The translations under genes were made by a program, and so were the position numbers. The notes beneath the pieces are model-generated. The model was not told where the DNA came from and did not search any database. It saw nothing but the letters and a program-made list of their open reading frames with translations. This document shows positions 12,307 through 24,850 of a stretch of 64,000 nucleotides of DNA, piece by piece (position 1 is the first letter of the stretch; every line of letters begins with the position of its first letter). Source of the DNA: Sycobia sp. Sy_11 (Eukaryota; Arthropoda; Insecta; Hymenoptera; Epichrysomallidae); NCBI GenBank assembly GCA_018907035.1, contig JACCIC010000138.1, positions 571,001-635,000 of the forward strand. The letters are read 5' to 3'.

Positions 12307-13339
12307 CAACTAGACATAATTTTTTCTTTAATTAATTGTATTATATAGAGTGTTATATTAGAACAAAAATTATCCACATGATTTCAGACTAATCCAGATA
12401 AAAATTTCAACTGTTTGGAATAAATTAAAAAAGTTGTTTTTGTTAACGTTGTATGTACCTAGTTATAGGTATCGCTACTCTACATTTAAACTATATGGAC
12501 TCATAGTTAAAATTGTAGTCAATCAATAAATCAGTTTGTGTAAACTATGTACAATTGTTTTTCAATGTCCTCATAACATCAGAATTATGAAGTTCGTTCT
12601 TCAGCCGTGAATAATAAAAAAATTTAATATATAACGAAACTGAAAAAGGTTGTACTTGTAGAAGTAAACATTTATGAATCTTTTGCCTTATACTATGATC
12701 ATTACACTAAACAAATAATTACGCCAAAACTAAGAATCTTGTGAAAAGTTAAATAACTTTTCAATCCAATTTAAATTTAATTTTAAATTACGAACCTTTA
12801 TAGTGTAGCCTGTCTAAACTTCTGCCTAGCTTAAAGCCGTATTTATTTTCCAAATCTCTACCTGCATTCTTTGAAGAATCATCGAAGCTACCTAAATGTC
12901 CCTGGAAGTATCCAGATATCGGTATCTATTGTTTATTAAAGGAAAGCTTTAGTCAGAGTCCTATTTAACTAGAATGAATATAAATTAATTAATAACATAT
13001 CTTTTAGAGTATTTGAATAATACTTGAATTTTTTTCGTTAAATAAAAGAATATTGTAAGGACATTGTTTTGTAATAAATAAACGTTATTATTAATAAAGT
13101 AATTGTGATTTATGTTGATTCAAGAAAGTATATTCATATAATTTAATAAGAATTCATAATTTATATACTTTTATTTTGAATAAAAATGTTAAAATTATTT
13201 ATTATCGTTAAATTATTCACAAAATTCTATCCTGTTGATTAAAAGTTTAGTTAAAATTTTAAAGACAAAGAGAGTGAAAAATAAAAAATTTAAAATTTAA
13301 ATAAAATAATTAAATTTAAAATATTTAAAAAGGACAAAT

Positions 13340-13990
13340 ATTCTTTCAATAAGATTTAAGGGAATTTTTTATGGCTTTCAATATGCGGACCAGCAGGGTT
13401 ACAAAAGAAAAACAACTCAATGTGATGCAAATATAATCATTTCCAGCATTGAATAAAAAAATAGTGTTCATCAAATAAAATGATCTATGGACGCACTCTG
13501 AGCACCCTTTTTCGTAATTTTCCAAGCACATTGCGATAGAATACTTCATTTACGGTTTGTTCAGGTGTTACAAGCTCTTTGTGAACCACCCCTTTGCTGT
13601 CGAAGAAGCAAATGAACATGGTTCTCGCCTTCTTTGGCCTTGGCGCTCCAGGGGATAGCCACTGTTGGCTTTATCGTTTAGTTTTGGGGTAATATTGAAA
13701 GAAACAACTTTCATCACCAGTAATAACTCGATCGGGAAGAGTAGGATCCTATTTTCCTATTTAAAGTCCTATTCCCCCATATCAAAAATTCGTCAAAAAT
13801 TCGGCATTTTGACTCCGTTGAAGACATCCAAGAATCTGTGTAGAGTTTACTCGAAGAGGTCCCAAAAGAAGTGTTCCAGAATTGTTACGAAAACTGGAAA
13901 AGTCGCTGGAATAAGATATAGATGTGGTAGGAGTCTACTTTGATGGGGATCGCAGCGATCTACCTTAATTTTTAAATATACTCGGTTTGT
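13340..13990 (-). mobile_element. Rearranged mariner transposase remnant
   Basis: Read on the minus strand, about 13790-13480 encodes degraded mariner transposase: a TGDES catalytic motif near 13710, then a stretch like SPGAPRPKKAR, then a motif like FDSKGVVHKEL. The C-terminal part (NCYENWKSRWNK, then a FDGD-like motif) reads on the plus strand at about 13800-13950. The two halves face each other, so the element is internally rearranged. It belongs to the same family as the fragment at 29610. Confidence 0.65.
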
Positions 13991-14049
13991 TAATTTTGTC
14001 GTATTACTTAATTGTCTGACCTCGTATCTATAGATATACATATCAATGC

Positions 14050-16075
14050 GAGGTATTTAGTCCCCTTCCCTTCAATATACGTGTTCTATATGGTTACGTC
14101 ATTAGAGAACATATGGGAATGAGGGAGGAAACTTATTCGTCGAGTTGACTTTTAGCAATGATTATATCTGTGCGACGGACTGCTTCTCTGTAACATAATA
14201 TCTAATGAAGTGGCGGACGCACGAGAATATTCAACCTTTGTATTTTTAATGCAACGATACTGCAGTTCCCTGGCTATTCGATGGAACGTACGTTGATCGC
14301 AAGGATACGCCCGGCTTTCACTACTTGATCGTAAAATTGCTGAAATGAAAACAGCATTTGAGTTAAACTATATATTACTGGTATTTTGCAACGATAATAA
14401 GCATTAAGCAGATTTATGTATAAGGAAAAACGTATAACTATGCAAAATAAATATTCCTTATCAGCTGAAGCAGAAATAAAAACTGTAGGTAATCTAAAAT
14501 CTTAACAGCAAATATGAAATATAAACAGCTTGTGTATAAATATTAGTATATCAGCTTTGTTAGATATTTTAAAAAATGAACTTAATTTTTTACAAGTGGG
14601 AAAAATCATTTTATTTTTTTACCCAAACTTCTTTCAACATCATACAATTAATTCAATACGTTTCTAATTTCGAATTTCTAAATAATGCGATTTGTCAAGA
14701 TCTTTAAAATAAACGTTCATTTAACTGATAAAATGTCACACCATTTTTTCGAAATTTCGAAACGAACGAAACACACGATATTTCCAAATTCGTATAGCAA
14801 AAGAATTTAGTAAATCATACAATGCATGCATTTTATATACAAATATTTTTCGGGTCGCTGAATTCATACACTTTGTGAGCTATGCATATAATGGATTGTA
14901 CAATTCTATTGCAAAATTCAGATTCAGAGATCCAAAAAATTAAAAATTACCAAATTTCATTCAAATTGATTGGGAAACAAGAAAATTATTGCATTTGTTG
15001 AATGAATTAGAATCAGGCTACAATATACACTTTTTTAACAATATATGATACCGTACCAGTTAACATATAAAGCCTTCTTTTGCACATTACCGCCTTCTAC
15101 CACTGAACCATTTCATCAGATGTGGAAATAACCAATTTTATCACAGAAGGCTAAATGTAGAGAAGATGGTGTATGAAAAGGTAGCAATTTGTCGCCCAAT
15201 TGTATAAAATTTTGACATAATAAAGCAACACATATTGATGTACCCGTTCATTGTCAATTGTGACACATATTGGGTGGACAACTCTTTGTGATATTTACAA
15301 AATTCATGTGAATTACGATGTCTATCACCTCGGCCAATTCACGCACTTTATACAAAATCATCCATGTGCCAAAATATCCTACAGCAGCACAGGTATAGAA
15401 ATACAGTTTGCAGATACTTTTGAAGAACCACAGTATTGAAAACAGTTTTGCAAATAGATATTAATGAATATGACTGAAACGTGCGGCAAGATTTATGTAA
15501 AGATTTATTGCAAGTTGTAAAGTTATTTTATGGTATATAGTCCAAAGAAATAAATGACAAACCTACTCGGCCATGAAAACAAGCTTTATCTTTGAGATGC
15601 AAATCTGTCGATTCACTTACAGTTGAAAAAATAAAAGAATAACCATAAGTGTAAAATAAAAATATATCAATTCTACGCTTTTCTCATAGTCCATAAAAGG
15701 TAGTGCGCACGAATGATCACTCATCTTATTCAAGAAAAAAGATTGTTTTCTAACTTGTTTGTAGAGTCTAAAGTATTTCAGCAATCTCTTCTATAATGAT
15801 GTTTAGAATAATTTACAAAAAATTGTAAATAATGGGTAAAATTTTGTTTATATACAGATTGCTTATATGCACTATGTCTGTACGCTCTTACATATATTAC
15901 AACAGGTCACGGTTACTGAGCTTGATATTTAGATTTACATTAGATTTTCAGATCAAAACCGCGATCATAATCAATTTTCTTTACTATAATAAAAGAAATA
16001 AAAATACCGTTTTTTAATATATGCCCGTTTTTTAATGTTTATTTTTACATAAAAATTATTATACGAGCTATTTTC
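14050..16075. repeat. Duplicated spacer shared with 39.4-40.2 kb and, inverted, 53.3-53.8 kb
   Basis: About 14850-15450 aligns with 39430-40170. About 15290-15860 aligns with the reverse complement of 53770-53260, sharing for example GTAAAGTTATTTTATGGT and CTTACAGTTGAAAAAA. A 62-codon frame at 15251-15439 lies in the repeat but is not preserved in the other copies, so it is not called a gene. 14050-14600 holds nothing recognised. Confidence 0.5.
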
Positions 16076-16079
16076 TGCA

Positions 16080-16420
16080 TAATTCATTTTACTGCTTTAA
16101 AATAAATAGAAATTTCTACAGACGCGGAAACATATGTGGGGATTTCGTGTTTATGGACGAGTACAAATGTGACGAATTTATTATCTTGTTTCAGCAGCTT
16201 TTAATAGCTTTATTTATCTTAAAGTTTAGTATAAAAAAAATTACCAAAAAGTATGTATAACTGAAGTAATTATTCTTCCTAACTTCTCGTATACAATTAA
16301 CATCCATATCATGCACATTTCTAGATTTAATAAAGTGTCAGTTTGTCTTCTATGCACTTATTTCAGTAATAATACGCAATCCATGACATAGTCAGCTGTA
16401 ATTAATCGACGGGCGTCTGC
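16080..16420 (+). pseudogene. Truncated promoter/intron relic of a peptide gene
   Basis: It has the upstream module (TTTACTGCTTTAAAATAAAT, GACGCGGAAA, TTATCT) and the beginning of the 5'UTR intron (AAAAAGTATGTATAACTGA, then the CAATTAACATCC stretch). The TATA box, start motif and exon 1 are deleted between them. The copy ends where gypsy fragment B begins, and no coding exon follows. Confidence 0.6.
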
Positions 16421-16429
16421 CCCCCTTCT

Positions 16430-19275
16430 TTTGGCATCAACATTACCACCTATTTTAGACATCCCTGTTTCCATTGTGGCGCATTTGATTAATTTTCAAA
16501 CTTATTGCTAATATCGTGCTCCAGCAGCCGATTAAATTCTTCATAATCCACTTACATGGACACATCAGTGGCGTTCAACAGTCCTCGAGCGCTTTCATCA
16601 GGCTATTGTCCTCGGATGGCAGTGTTGGTACGCTGCGCTGGAGAATAATGGAGTCCTCCACTAGGTCGATGACCTTTGGCATCGCCGCCATCTGTGCGTC
16701 GCTTTCTATGGTCCGTGCGTCTACCAGGTCTCCGTAGTGGTCGGGGCATCTCCACCGTTTTGTAAGGCCCGTGGTCCATTGGTTCTTTCTTGCGGTGCGA
16801 GGAACCGTCTCGGGGCGATTGTAGGTAACACGTCCCGAAGCGCTGGTCAGAGTGTGGGTATTGATGGCGGCGTGGAGCCTGGCATCTGCTTAATATTCTC
16901 CGAGACCAAGGAGATCAAATACGCGCAAAACTTGGGAAGAAACTCCCAGACCTACTGCTAACCCCCCCCCCCTTTCAGTATCTACTAGGGTAGATTTTCG
17001 AGCGTTTTGGAAGACTTTCCTTCAAGCCGGTCTTTCCCACGCTGCTTTTGGCAAGTTGATCGGTCTGCACTGATTGATGGCTGAGTGAAATCTGACGGTG
17101 ATCGTCGTGACACGTGGGGCTATAAGTTATTAGGGGGAGCGTAGTCTGAGCTGCTTAATTGGTAGTGAGCACGGTATAGGTGGGCCGCCAGGACCACCTC
17201 TCAATCGGCTCCGTTCTGTCTCTTCCCCACGCTCTATCCGTGAGTGAGGTAGGAGTCTGCGAATTCGCTCCATTCTACGGCGGTTGCTCCAGGCACTGTT
17301 CATTTGACGGCTGCTCCGGCTGGATCACTGCTAACCCCTCTCTTTTCTTTTCGTTCAAGATCAACAGTGGAGACGTATAAGCCCTGGTGCCTTCCAATGC
17401 GGCCATTGATAAGATGGTCTTGCCCCAGTTTAGCTTCCTCGATTCGTCCTTCCGTGTCCGCGTCGTAGGGGAAACTCCTTTCTCCTGGGCGCCGGAATGT
17501 CCGTCCGAGCAGCATGTAACTCGGCGACGATCCGGTGGTATTGTTTACACGCCTTCTAGTGGCAAACATTATCGCGGGTAAGTGTTTATCCCACTCTGTC
17601 GGAGGCCCTTTTTATCTCTTGATTCATTCGTTCCGACGGATTGGCCTGGGGATGATACGCCGACGTAGTATAAGGGAGTGCCCCCCATACCGCATACCTT
17701 GCTCTCCATGCTGGCCTGCGGAACTGGGGCCCATTATCTGTGAGTATCATACAAGGGGTATCCCTAACGCATGAAACTCAGACTCCAGGAGGGGCGCAAT
17801 GGTTGGGAGTTCGGTATCCGCCACGGGGAAAGCTTCCGCTCAGCGTGACATCACGTCAGTGATACCAATATGTAGCACTTACCTCGCGGCCTTCGCGGAT
17901 AGGTTCCCATGAGATCGATAGCCACTGTATCCCAAGGTGAAAAGAGCTAGCGCGACAGTCTGCTCCCGCTCGCCAAAGGCCGGCTTGCTTTGGACGGACG
18001 ATGCATCGACCTACTGTTGGACGCACGTCCTCGCGCAGTCGCGGTCAGTAATAATGTTCACGGGCGGCGCGATATATTTTCTCAACCCCCAGATGGCCCG
18101 CCAGTGGGTGCTCATGAATGTATGCGAGTACCTCTTTTTTGGCACGCGTCGAACATCGTGGATGTATTCGAACTATTATTAGGTTAGCAGCCCTCGTCGA
18201 AGTTCCTCGGGGTCGACGTTATCCTCACTATGTGCCACCTTGACGATATCTTCCAGATCTTAACAAATGGCGGCTGCTATACAGCCTCTGGTTGAGTTCA
18301 GCAGGGTCCTTGTGTCGGGTTCTCTGACGACTGCGGATCCTGTTGCGTGTACGCTCTCTCCGGTCCTATTTCCCTTCAAAATTTCTTTTATCCGTTTGGT
18401 CAACGACGGATTCCGGGAAGACCAAAGCCGTTTTCCGCCTTTATCGAGGAAAGCCTCCAATCCCGGATAACGAAACGGTACATCCGGTAACTTGTTATAT
18501 TTCCCACGAACGTGTTCGACCTGGAAGTTGTAACTTTGTAGATACACTGCCCAGCAGTACAACTTTCCTTTATCATTGCGGGTTTTATCCAACCAAACCA
18601 GGGCTCGATTATCCACGCTGAGTATGAAGTGGACATCTACCAGGTAATGCCGGAACTTTCGAAGTGCCGGCCTTTTTGAAGAGCAGTTACATGACTGTCA
18701 GATACTCTTGCTCATTAATATGATAACAGACATCTATGGATCAAACCTTCGAGCTGACATATGCGACTACTAGGTGTGCTTCGTTTTCAGCGACCTGATA
18801 CAGTACAGCCCCCATATCTATTACATTTGTATCTGTCTGCAAAACGCAGGGTTCTTGTGGGCCAGGTCTGCTTAGTCGGATCGATACACTGAACGCGCTT
18901 CTGCCTGCTTCGAAAGCTTTTTGTTGAGCGTCCGTCCAATGCCATGCATACGAGATCGATAAGAAATCTGTTAGCGGGTGAGCCAGTTGTGAGAAAGCCA
19001 GCACACATTCGCGGAACCAGCCACATAAGCCGAGGAAGTGGCTTAGCTGTCATCGATTTCGAGTTGCCGGTGCTCCTAAAATAGCTTGCACATGCTCCGA
19101 TTTTGCGGTATTCCCATAGTTGGTGATATCATGATCGAGGAATTTGAACTCTTCTCGCCCGAACCCGCATTTCTCAATGAAGCATGTGAACCCATATATC
19201 TCCGGTTGATGCCACTCTGATTGACGTACAAAAACTTTAACTATCATCTTGACTATGAGATGCACTAACGGTGGG
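16430..19275 (-). mobile_element. Ty3/gypsy retrotransposon fragment B (RT to integrase)
   Basis: On the minus strand the order is the end of reverse transcriptase (19265-19050, with KCGFGREEFKFLDH and VQAILGAP), RNase H start (19004-18741, WTDAQQKAFEA and MGAVLYQV), RNase H end (18616-18260), the integrase zinc-binding region (about 18100-17970) and integrase C-terminal part (17569-17300, VNNTTGSSPSYMLLGR). Frames are broken throughout. Fragment A matches it over the RNase H to integrase part at roughly 85-90 per cent by eye. The part from 16430 to 17170 has a C-rich run and may be 3' untranslated or LTR sequence; its limits are uncertain. Confidence 0.8.
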
Positions 19276-19299
19276 AGGGTAGTCGGGGGGGGGGATTAG

Positions 19300-19540
19300 G
19301 GAGGCGGCAGTCTTGCTGTCCCGTTCGCTTAGCCACGTAGCCAAGATACCGGATAACGTTTCGCAGGTGACGAAGTTAGAAAGAGATGGAGGCTGTCTGC
19401 CCCGTGCACCTGGCCATGCGGCTAAGTTACCGGCCATTGCGAATGGGAGAACGAGCGAGAGAGAAAGAGTTGTCGGTCCCGTGCGCCTAACCGTGCAGCA
19501 AACTCACTGAGCAGCATCAGTTGGCGGGAACAAGTAGCGA
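19300..19540. repeat. Degenerate tandem repeat of about 80 bp
   Basis: A motif like GTCCCGTGCGCCTAGCC followed by CCAAG.TACCGG starts at 19318, 19399 and 19476, with spacings of 81 and 77 bases. It lies just upstream, in element orientation, of the gypsy RT fragment, so it may be its leader or LTR-adjacent repeat. Confidence 0.5.
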
Positions 19541-20224
19541 GAGGGAGAAAGAGAAAACACGCACCAAGATCCGTACCCGGGGAAGTATGGCCGTGTTGGG
19601 CCAAGTCTGTGGGCGAGCAGAGAGTTTTCAAGAAGCCAGGACAGGGTTACTTATTCAGGCCTATAACAATTATGAAACTAGTTAAAAATATTAATTGGTT
19701 AATATTAACTAGATATTATACAACATATTAAGTACTACTGAAGATATTACATAAGTTAGAGGGGATAGCGGCTCAGCGGTTTGGCCGTAGACAATTATAA
19801 TTTAATGAAGAGTTTCCTATTCTTATAGCTCCCAGAATTGACATATTAGACTGAGAATTCATCAGCAAAGCTACACGTGTACGTAATATACATTGAAATA
19901 CTCACGCGTAACATACATTGTAACAAAATTAAATAAATTTATTGACCAATCATTATCAATATCAACTCATATTGGTGCTTTAAAGTGAATAAAAATGTGT
20001 CGGCACACAACGAAATATGTGACGTGTTTGTTCTTAATTACGTTGCGCGCACGTGACAAATTTTAAAGAAATTATTAAAATCTACAAAATATCCTTATGT
20101 AAATCCAATCTATTATTATGATTACATTTATCTGGAAACTATCAATATTGAGCACCTTTTTTAAAAGATATTTTACTCTATTCTTTTGTTGGGAAACAAT
20201 TTCCAACATTTTGAAAACTAGAGG

Positions 20225-20435
20225 AGATAGATGCTCGGCGCTTCGCTTTTACTTATATATACAACGATTCAGACCGACACCATAAGATTCCCGAGAGGAC
20301 AAATGTATCGCGTACGGTCAGATATAGAGAAAGGGGAAAAAATGTGGAACTTCGGTACTGCGTATTTTACAATCTGACGTCGTACATCGAAGAGCATTTA
20401 AACGGAGTTGTACAATAAACTTAAACTAAAATATT
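20225..20435 (+). promoter_or_regulatory. Short conserved TATA-to-AATAAA block, copy C
   Basis: TATATATA is at 20254-20261 and AATAAA at 20414-20419, with the same internal stretch (TATTTTACAATCTGACGTCG, then CATCGAAGAGCATTTAA) as copies A and B. Probably non-coding. Confidence 0.4.
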
Positions 20436-20634
20436 TTCATTACACTTTTTAACAAGTTTATTATTTAAATCATTTTTTTTTAAATTTTGGTCTATGAAAT
20501 TAGACTTCTTGTCAAATGAGAAGATAATAATTACAATTATTCATTTATTTAATCCATCTCAAGGAAGAGTGCTATATTTATTAATTCAAACATTCACATA
20601 TTACACTAATTGTAATATCATTGGTAAATTGCTA

Positions 20635-20886
20635 ACAGTAATTTTACTGCTTTAAAATAAATAAGAATTTTTAGAGACGCGGAAAAACATTTTCAGAGTT
20701 TGTGCTTAAGAACGCGAGCGCGAACGCGACAATTTCTTTTATCTCCGTTAAACAGTTTTTTTTATCTCTATTGTAAAATACAAATGATCTTTTTGCTCGG
20801 CCATTGCATTAGATCTACAAAAATTCGACGACACAGTTACAAGTGAATATAAATTGAGCGTGTTTGGCCGGTTTTGGTTTGCCAGA
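20635..20886 (+). promoter_or_regulatory. Promoter of peptide gene 5
   Basis: It has the conserved module (GACGCGGAAA, TTATCT), TATAAAT at 20848-20854 and GCCAGATTTTTT with its A at 20884 (spacing 36). The donor is GTAGGT at 21061-21066 instead of GTAAGT, and the acceptor TAG ends at 21300. The donor change may weaken splicing of this copy. Confidence 0.7.
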
Positions 20887-21319
20887 TTTTTTATACTTAA
20901 AATATTAACTAAATTCTTCGATTTTAATTTAGTTTTTTCAACACTACAATCTATTTTCGTACTTAACTAACTATTTTTCATTCTTGAAACTTTTTAAATA
21001 AAAGTATAGTTTTTCTTTCATTAGTTTTCAACGTCCTTTATAGAGCAAAAGAACCAAGAAGTAGGTATATTTCCTAAATACTTCTTTTGAAACTCGAAAA
21101 GATTACTACATATAAGCTGAAACTTTATTATGATTTTTACTTTTACTATTCAGTATTTAATTAGCATTTCGTATGAATGAGTTAAGAGTAACTTTGATTT
21201 TGTATAGAGATTAATTTTATTAAATATTTTTTTATTTCATAATCATAATTATAGACATAAAATAATTATAGTAACATTTATAAAATTCATTTTTATTTAG
21301 GACTTTGGAGCAGCGCTTT

Positions 21320-21517
21320 ATGAAAAATGAAGACGAATTCCTGCTTGCATTTCTCTTTTTTATTTTTAATTTACACATTACAGTGAGACAAGTGTGTAAG
21401 CCTACCTATATAGCGCTCTGCCAGACGTCAGAGACTAAACGCACTTGTCGAAAACTACAACCCAATAATAAGTGTTACTGTACTCCTACAGAGTCGTGCT
21501 ATTGTAATAACTGCTAA
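21320..21517 (+). CDS. Eight-cysteine peptide, copy 5, with a 4-bp signal-peptide deletion rescued by an upstream ATG
   Basis: The mature part has all eight cysteines in family spacing and no stop. The usual start codon (21327) is followed by a 4-base deletion (CACT missing after ACGA), which throws that frame out. The ATG seven bases upstream, out of frame in copies 2 and 3, becomes in frame and opens a 65-residue product starting MKNEDEF, with the rest of the hydrophobic core intact. A further in-frame ATG at 21305 would add five residues. The acidic N-terminus lacks the usual basic-hydrophobic start, and the residue before the mature part is Arg instead of Gly, so secretion may be impaired. 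Either a rescued gene or an early pseudogene. The 3' flank matches that of the pseudogene at 7753. Confidence 0.55.
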   Translation: MKNEDEFLLAFLFFIFNLHITVRQVCKPTYIALCQTSETKRTCRKLQPNNKCYCTPTESCYCNNC

Positions 21518-22779
21518 ATATTTTATCGAGGACTATACAGAATTGGGGTTGTATCAATTGAGTTATATAGAGCGTTATATCAGAATTAATAATTATCCTC
21601 ATGATTTCAGACTAATCCAAATAAAAATGTTAACTATTAAGAAAAAAAATTAAAAAATTTGTTAACATATTAATGTATCTAATTATAGAGTTCTATTCTA
21701 TATATAGACAATATGGATTCACAGATACAAATGTAGTCAATGAATAAATTAGGTGATTGAATTATGTATAACTATTTCATTCAATATTACATCAGAAATT
21801 GGTAATTGGCGCTTCTTTGAATTCTAAAACAATGTAATATATAAAGATATTGAGTAAAGTATTAAGGATATTTAAGACAACTACATTTTCACGAAAGCAT
21901 ATTTTTACTTATGGAAGTAAACATATACACATTTGCTGCATTACACTTTGATAATTAAGACAAAACTAAGAATGTTGTTAAAGAATTACTGAATAAAGTT
22001 CAGAACCAATTCAAATTTAATTCTTAGTTATTAAATTATGACGTATTGTCTGTCTAAACCATTCACAAATCTAAAGCCATACTTATATTACGAATCATTA
22101 AGCATATTTATGTAAACGATCGTGAAACCATCTCTGTTATTTTCTACAATTCAAGACAAAACACTTGACGAAAGCTAAATTTTTATTAAAACATTTATTC
22201 ATATTATGCTGCATATGAAACTTTCGGTAGTATAAATTTGGCGAAATATTGCATGAATAAAATTAAATTCATTAATATTTTTATCGTTCTTACAGTTTTT
22301 ATAATATAATATATTAACTAAAATAATGACAGTTGAACTGTCATTCATTAACACAGAATAGAGTTGATTATTTTTATTATTTTTATTTTATTTTATTAGT
22401 TTTAATTTTTTAATCTAATTTATTGTTAGGAATAAGTTTTGTTCCATATTCTTCGAGGGTAATAATAAACAGGGACAGTCTGACTGTCATTATTTTAGTT
22501 AATATATTATATTATAAAGACTGTATTATCGATAAAAAGATTTCTTAATTTAATTCGAATCGGTCGATATAAGTATAAATTTTAATTTTATTGAATGAAA
22601 ACACCACATAATATATTTTAAATGATTTATAATGAAAAAATCGTAATGAAGGAGCAAAATAAATTGTCGTTACAATTATTAATATATGTAATCCGTCTCA
22701 ACGAAGAGTTTTATATACTTACTAATACAAAAAATGACATATTACGCTGATATTAATGTCATTGATCAATTACTAACAG

Positions 22780-23391
22780 TCATTTTACTGCTTTAAAATA
22801 AATGAGAATTTCTAGAGACGCGGAAAAACATTTGCGGAGTTGGTGATTAAGAACGGGAGCACGAACGCGACAAATTTTTTGTCTCGGTGAAACAGTTTTT
22901 TTATGTCTATAATAAAATATAAATAATCAATTTTCTCCGCCACGCCTTTTGAGCTACAAAAATTCGATGACACAGTTACAAGTGGATATAAATTGAGCGC
23001 GTTTGAGCGGTTTTGGATTGCCAGATTTTTTCATACATAAAATATTAACTAAACTCTTTGATTTTAATTTAGTTTTTTCAATACTAAAATCTATTTTCGT
23101 ACTTGAATTAAAATGATTAATTATTGAAATTATTTAAATACGAGTACAGTATTCCTTTCATAAGGTCATTTATACAGTATAATTACTAAAATGTAAGTAT
23201 GACTGTATTAATTATAATTCCGAATTTCCTACTATACGATTAACATCCAGATCATGCATGTTTCTGCACGAATATTGATAATAATACGCAATATCCATGG
23301 CTTATTCAGTCGTAATTAATTCACGCGCACATTGGCTATCTCTTGATACAACTTACCTGCAAATATTAATCCATAACGTTTAGCTCTCTTT
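22780..23391 (+). pseudogene. Promoter and exon 1 relic of a peptide gene lacking its coding exon
   Basis: It aligns with 10790-11480 (promoter, exon 1 and intron start of copy 4): GACGCGGAAA module, TATAAAT at 22987, CCAGATTTTTT with its A at 23023 (spacing 36). The usual donor is ATGTAAGT near 23192. Homology stops at about 23391, where a mariner begins, and resumes briefly at 25280-25455 with the intron 3' part. No coding exon follows. A promoter-driven transcript without the peptide is possible. Confidence 0.65.
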
Positions 23392-24850
23392 TCGACATTC
23401 TGTGCATCGTGATTAAGAAGCGCGGTCCTGCTCTGAAGGAAAGTATGGGTACTACAGTCATCGGACGATTATATATTGTATATATTAAGTTGTCAAATAT
23501 CTCCTTTCCGCCTTTTTGTCCTATGAATTTCGCGGCTATGTACAAAGCGCTACAGAGCTCGTATCTGACAATACTATACATCATCTGAAAGGTCTTGACA
23601 TAACGTACAAAACGACGCTATGCATGATTAGTTTGGATATTGCGTTCAAAAGTTATAGACGTGTAAACATGGATTTCAATAACGCCGAAATTCGCGCTAT
23701 TTTAAAGTTTTCCTTCGTCAAACACAAATCCGCCAGAGAAACGTTCCGTGAGATTAATGGTGTTTTGGGGGATCGCACGCCATCACTTCGAATCGCAGAG
23801 GAATGGTTTCGACGATTCACAGCCGGTGAAAACGACACCATGGATAAGCCAGCCGGCGGAAGACCTGTGACGATGAATACCGATCAAATCATGGAATTTA
23901 TCAAGTTAGACCGGCATGTGGCATCTCGTGACATCGCCCAGGAGATGAAAGTTAGTCACCAAACCATTTTAAACCATCTGCAGAAGGCAGGATACAATAA
24001 AAGCTTGATATTTGGCTACCGCATGATTTGACGAAAAAAAAGCTTCTGGTCCTAATCAACGCCTGCGATGTGCTGCTGAAAAGAAACTAACTCGACCCAT
24101 TTTTGAAACGGATGGTGACTGGCGAAGAAAAATGGATCAGATACGACAATATCAAGCGAAAACAGTGGTAGTCTAAGGCCGGTGGACCGTCCCAAACAGT
24201 GGCCAAGCCAGGATTGATAGCCAGGAAGGTTTTGCTGTGTGTTTGGTGGGATTAGAAGGGAATCATCCACTATGAGCTGCTCCCATATGGCCAAACGTTT
24301 AATTCTACTATCTACTGTGAACAACTGGACCGTTTGAAGCAGGCTATCGATCAGAAGCGTCCACAATTGGCCAACAGGAAAGATGTAGTGTTCCACCAGG
24401 ACAACGCCAGATCACACACTTCGTTGATGACTCGTCAGAGTTCGGATGGGAGGTTTTATTGCCTCCACCATATAGCCCGGACATGGCGCCAAGTGATTAC
24501 CACCGATTTCTGTCCATGTAGAACGTCCTTGGTGGTGTAAAGTTGGTCTCAAAAGAGGCTTGTGAAAAATGGCTGTCCGAGTTCTTCGCAAATAAGAAGA
24601 GGGATTTCTACGAGAGGGGTATTATGAAGTTGCCGTCTAGATGGAAACAGATTATCGAACAAAACGGCGCATATATCAAGTAAATCTAACTACTGTAACA
24701 CTTTTTATAAAACATTGAATGAAGAGCAAAAAAGCTGAAGAAAGATATTTGACAATCTCATATTCTTCGATAGTAGTTGACGAAATTTTGAAATAATTAT
24801 TGCGTCAATATTAAACCGTTATATTACTTCTTTTTTTGTTGAACCCTTAG
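23391..24850 (+). mobile_element. Mariner transposon, defective
   Basis: The transposase starts at 23669 (MDFNNAEIRAILKF) and stays open to 24031, covering the N-terminal helix-turn-helix region (GRPVT, then VASRDIAQEMKVSHQTI). It is then shifted and interrupted. Later pieces match the DD34D catalytic part: a TGEEKW region near 24120 (usual TGDEKW), VFHQDNARSHTS near 24390, YSPDMAPSDY near 24475 and a terminal GAYIK then stop at 24681. The first catalytic Asp appears replaced by Glu, and several frameshifts make it inactive. Terminal inverted repeats were not resolved; the left limit is where the duplicated unit breaks. Confidence 0.8.

Noticed and set aside
15251..15439. 62-codon frame in the duplicated spacer
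   Set aside because: The frame is broken in the homologous copies at 39.9 kb and 53.7 kb, so it is not under coding constraint.
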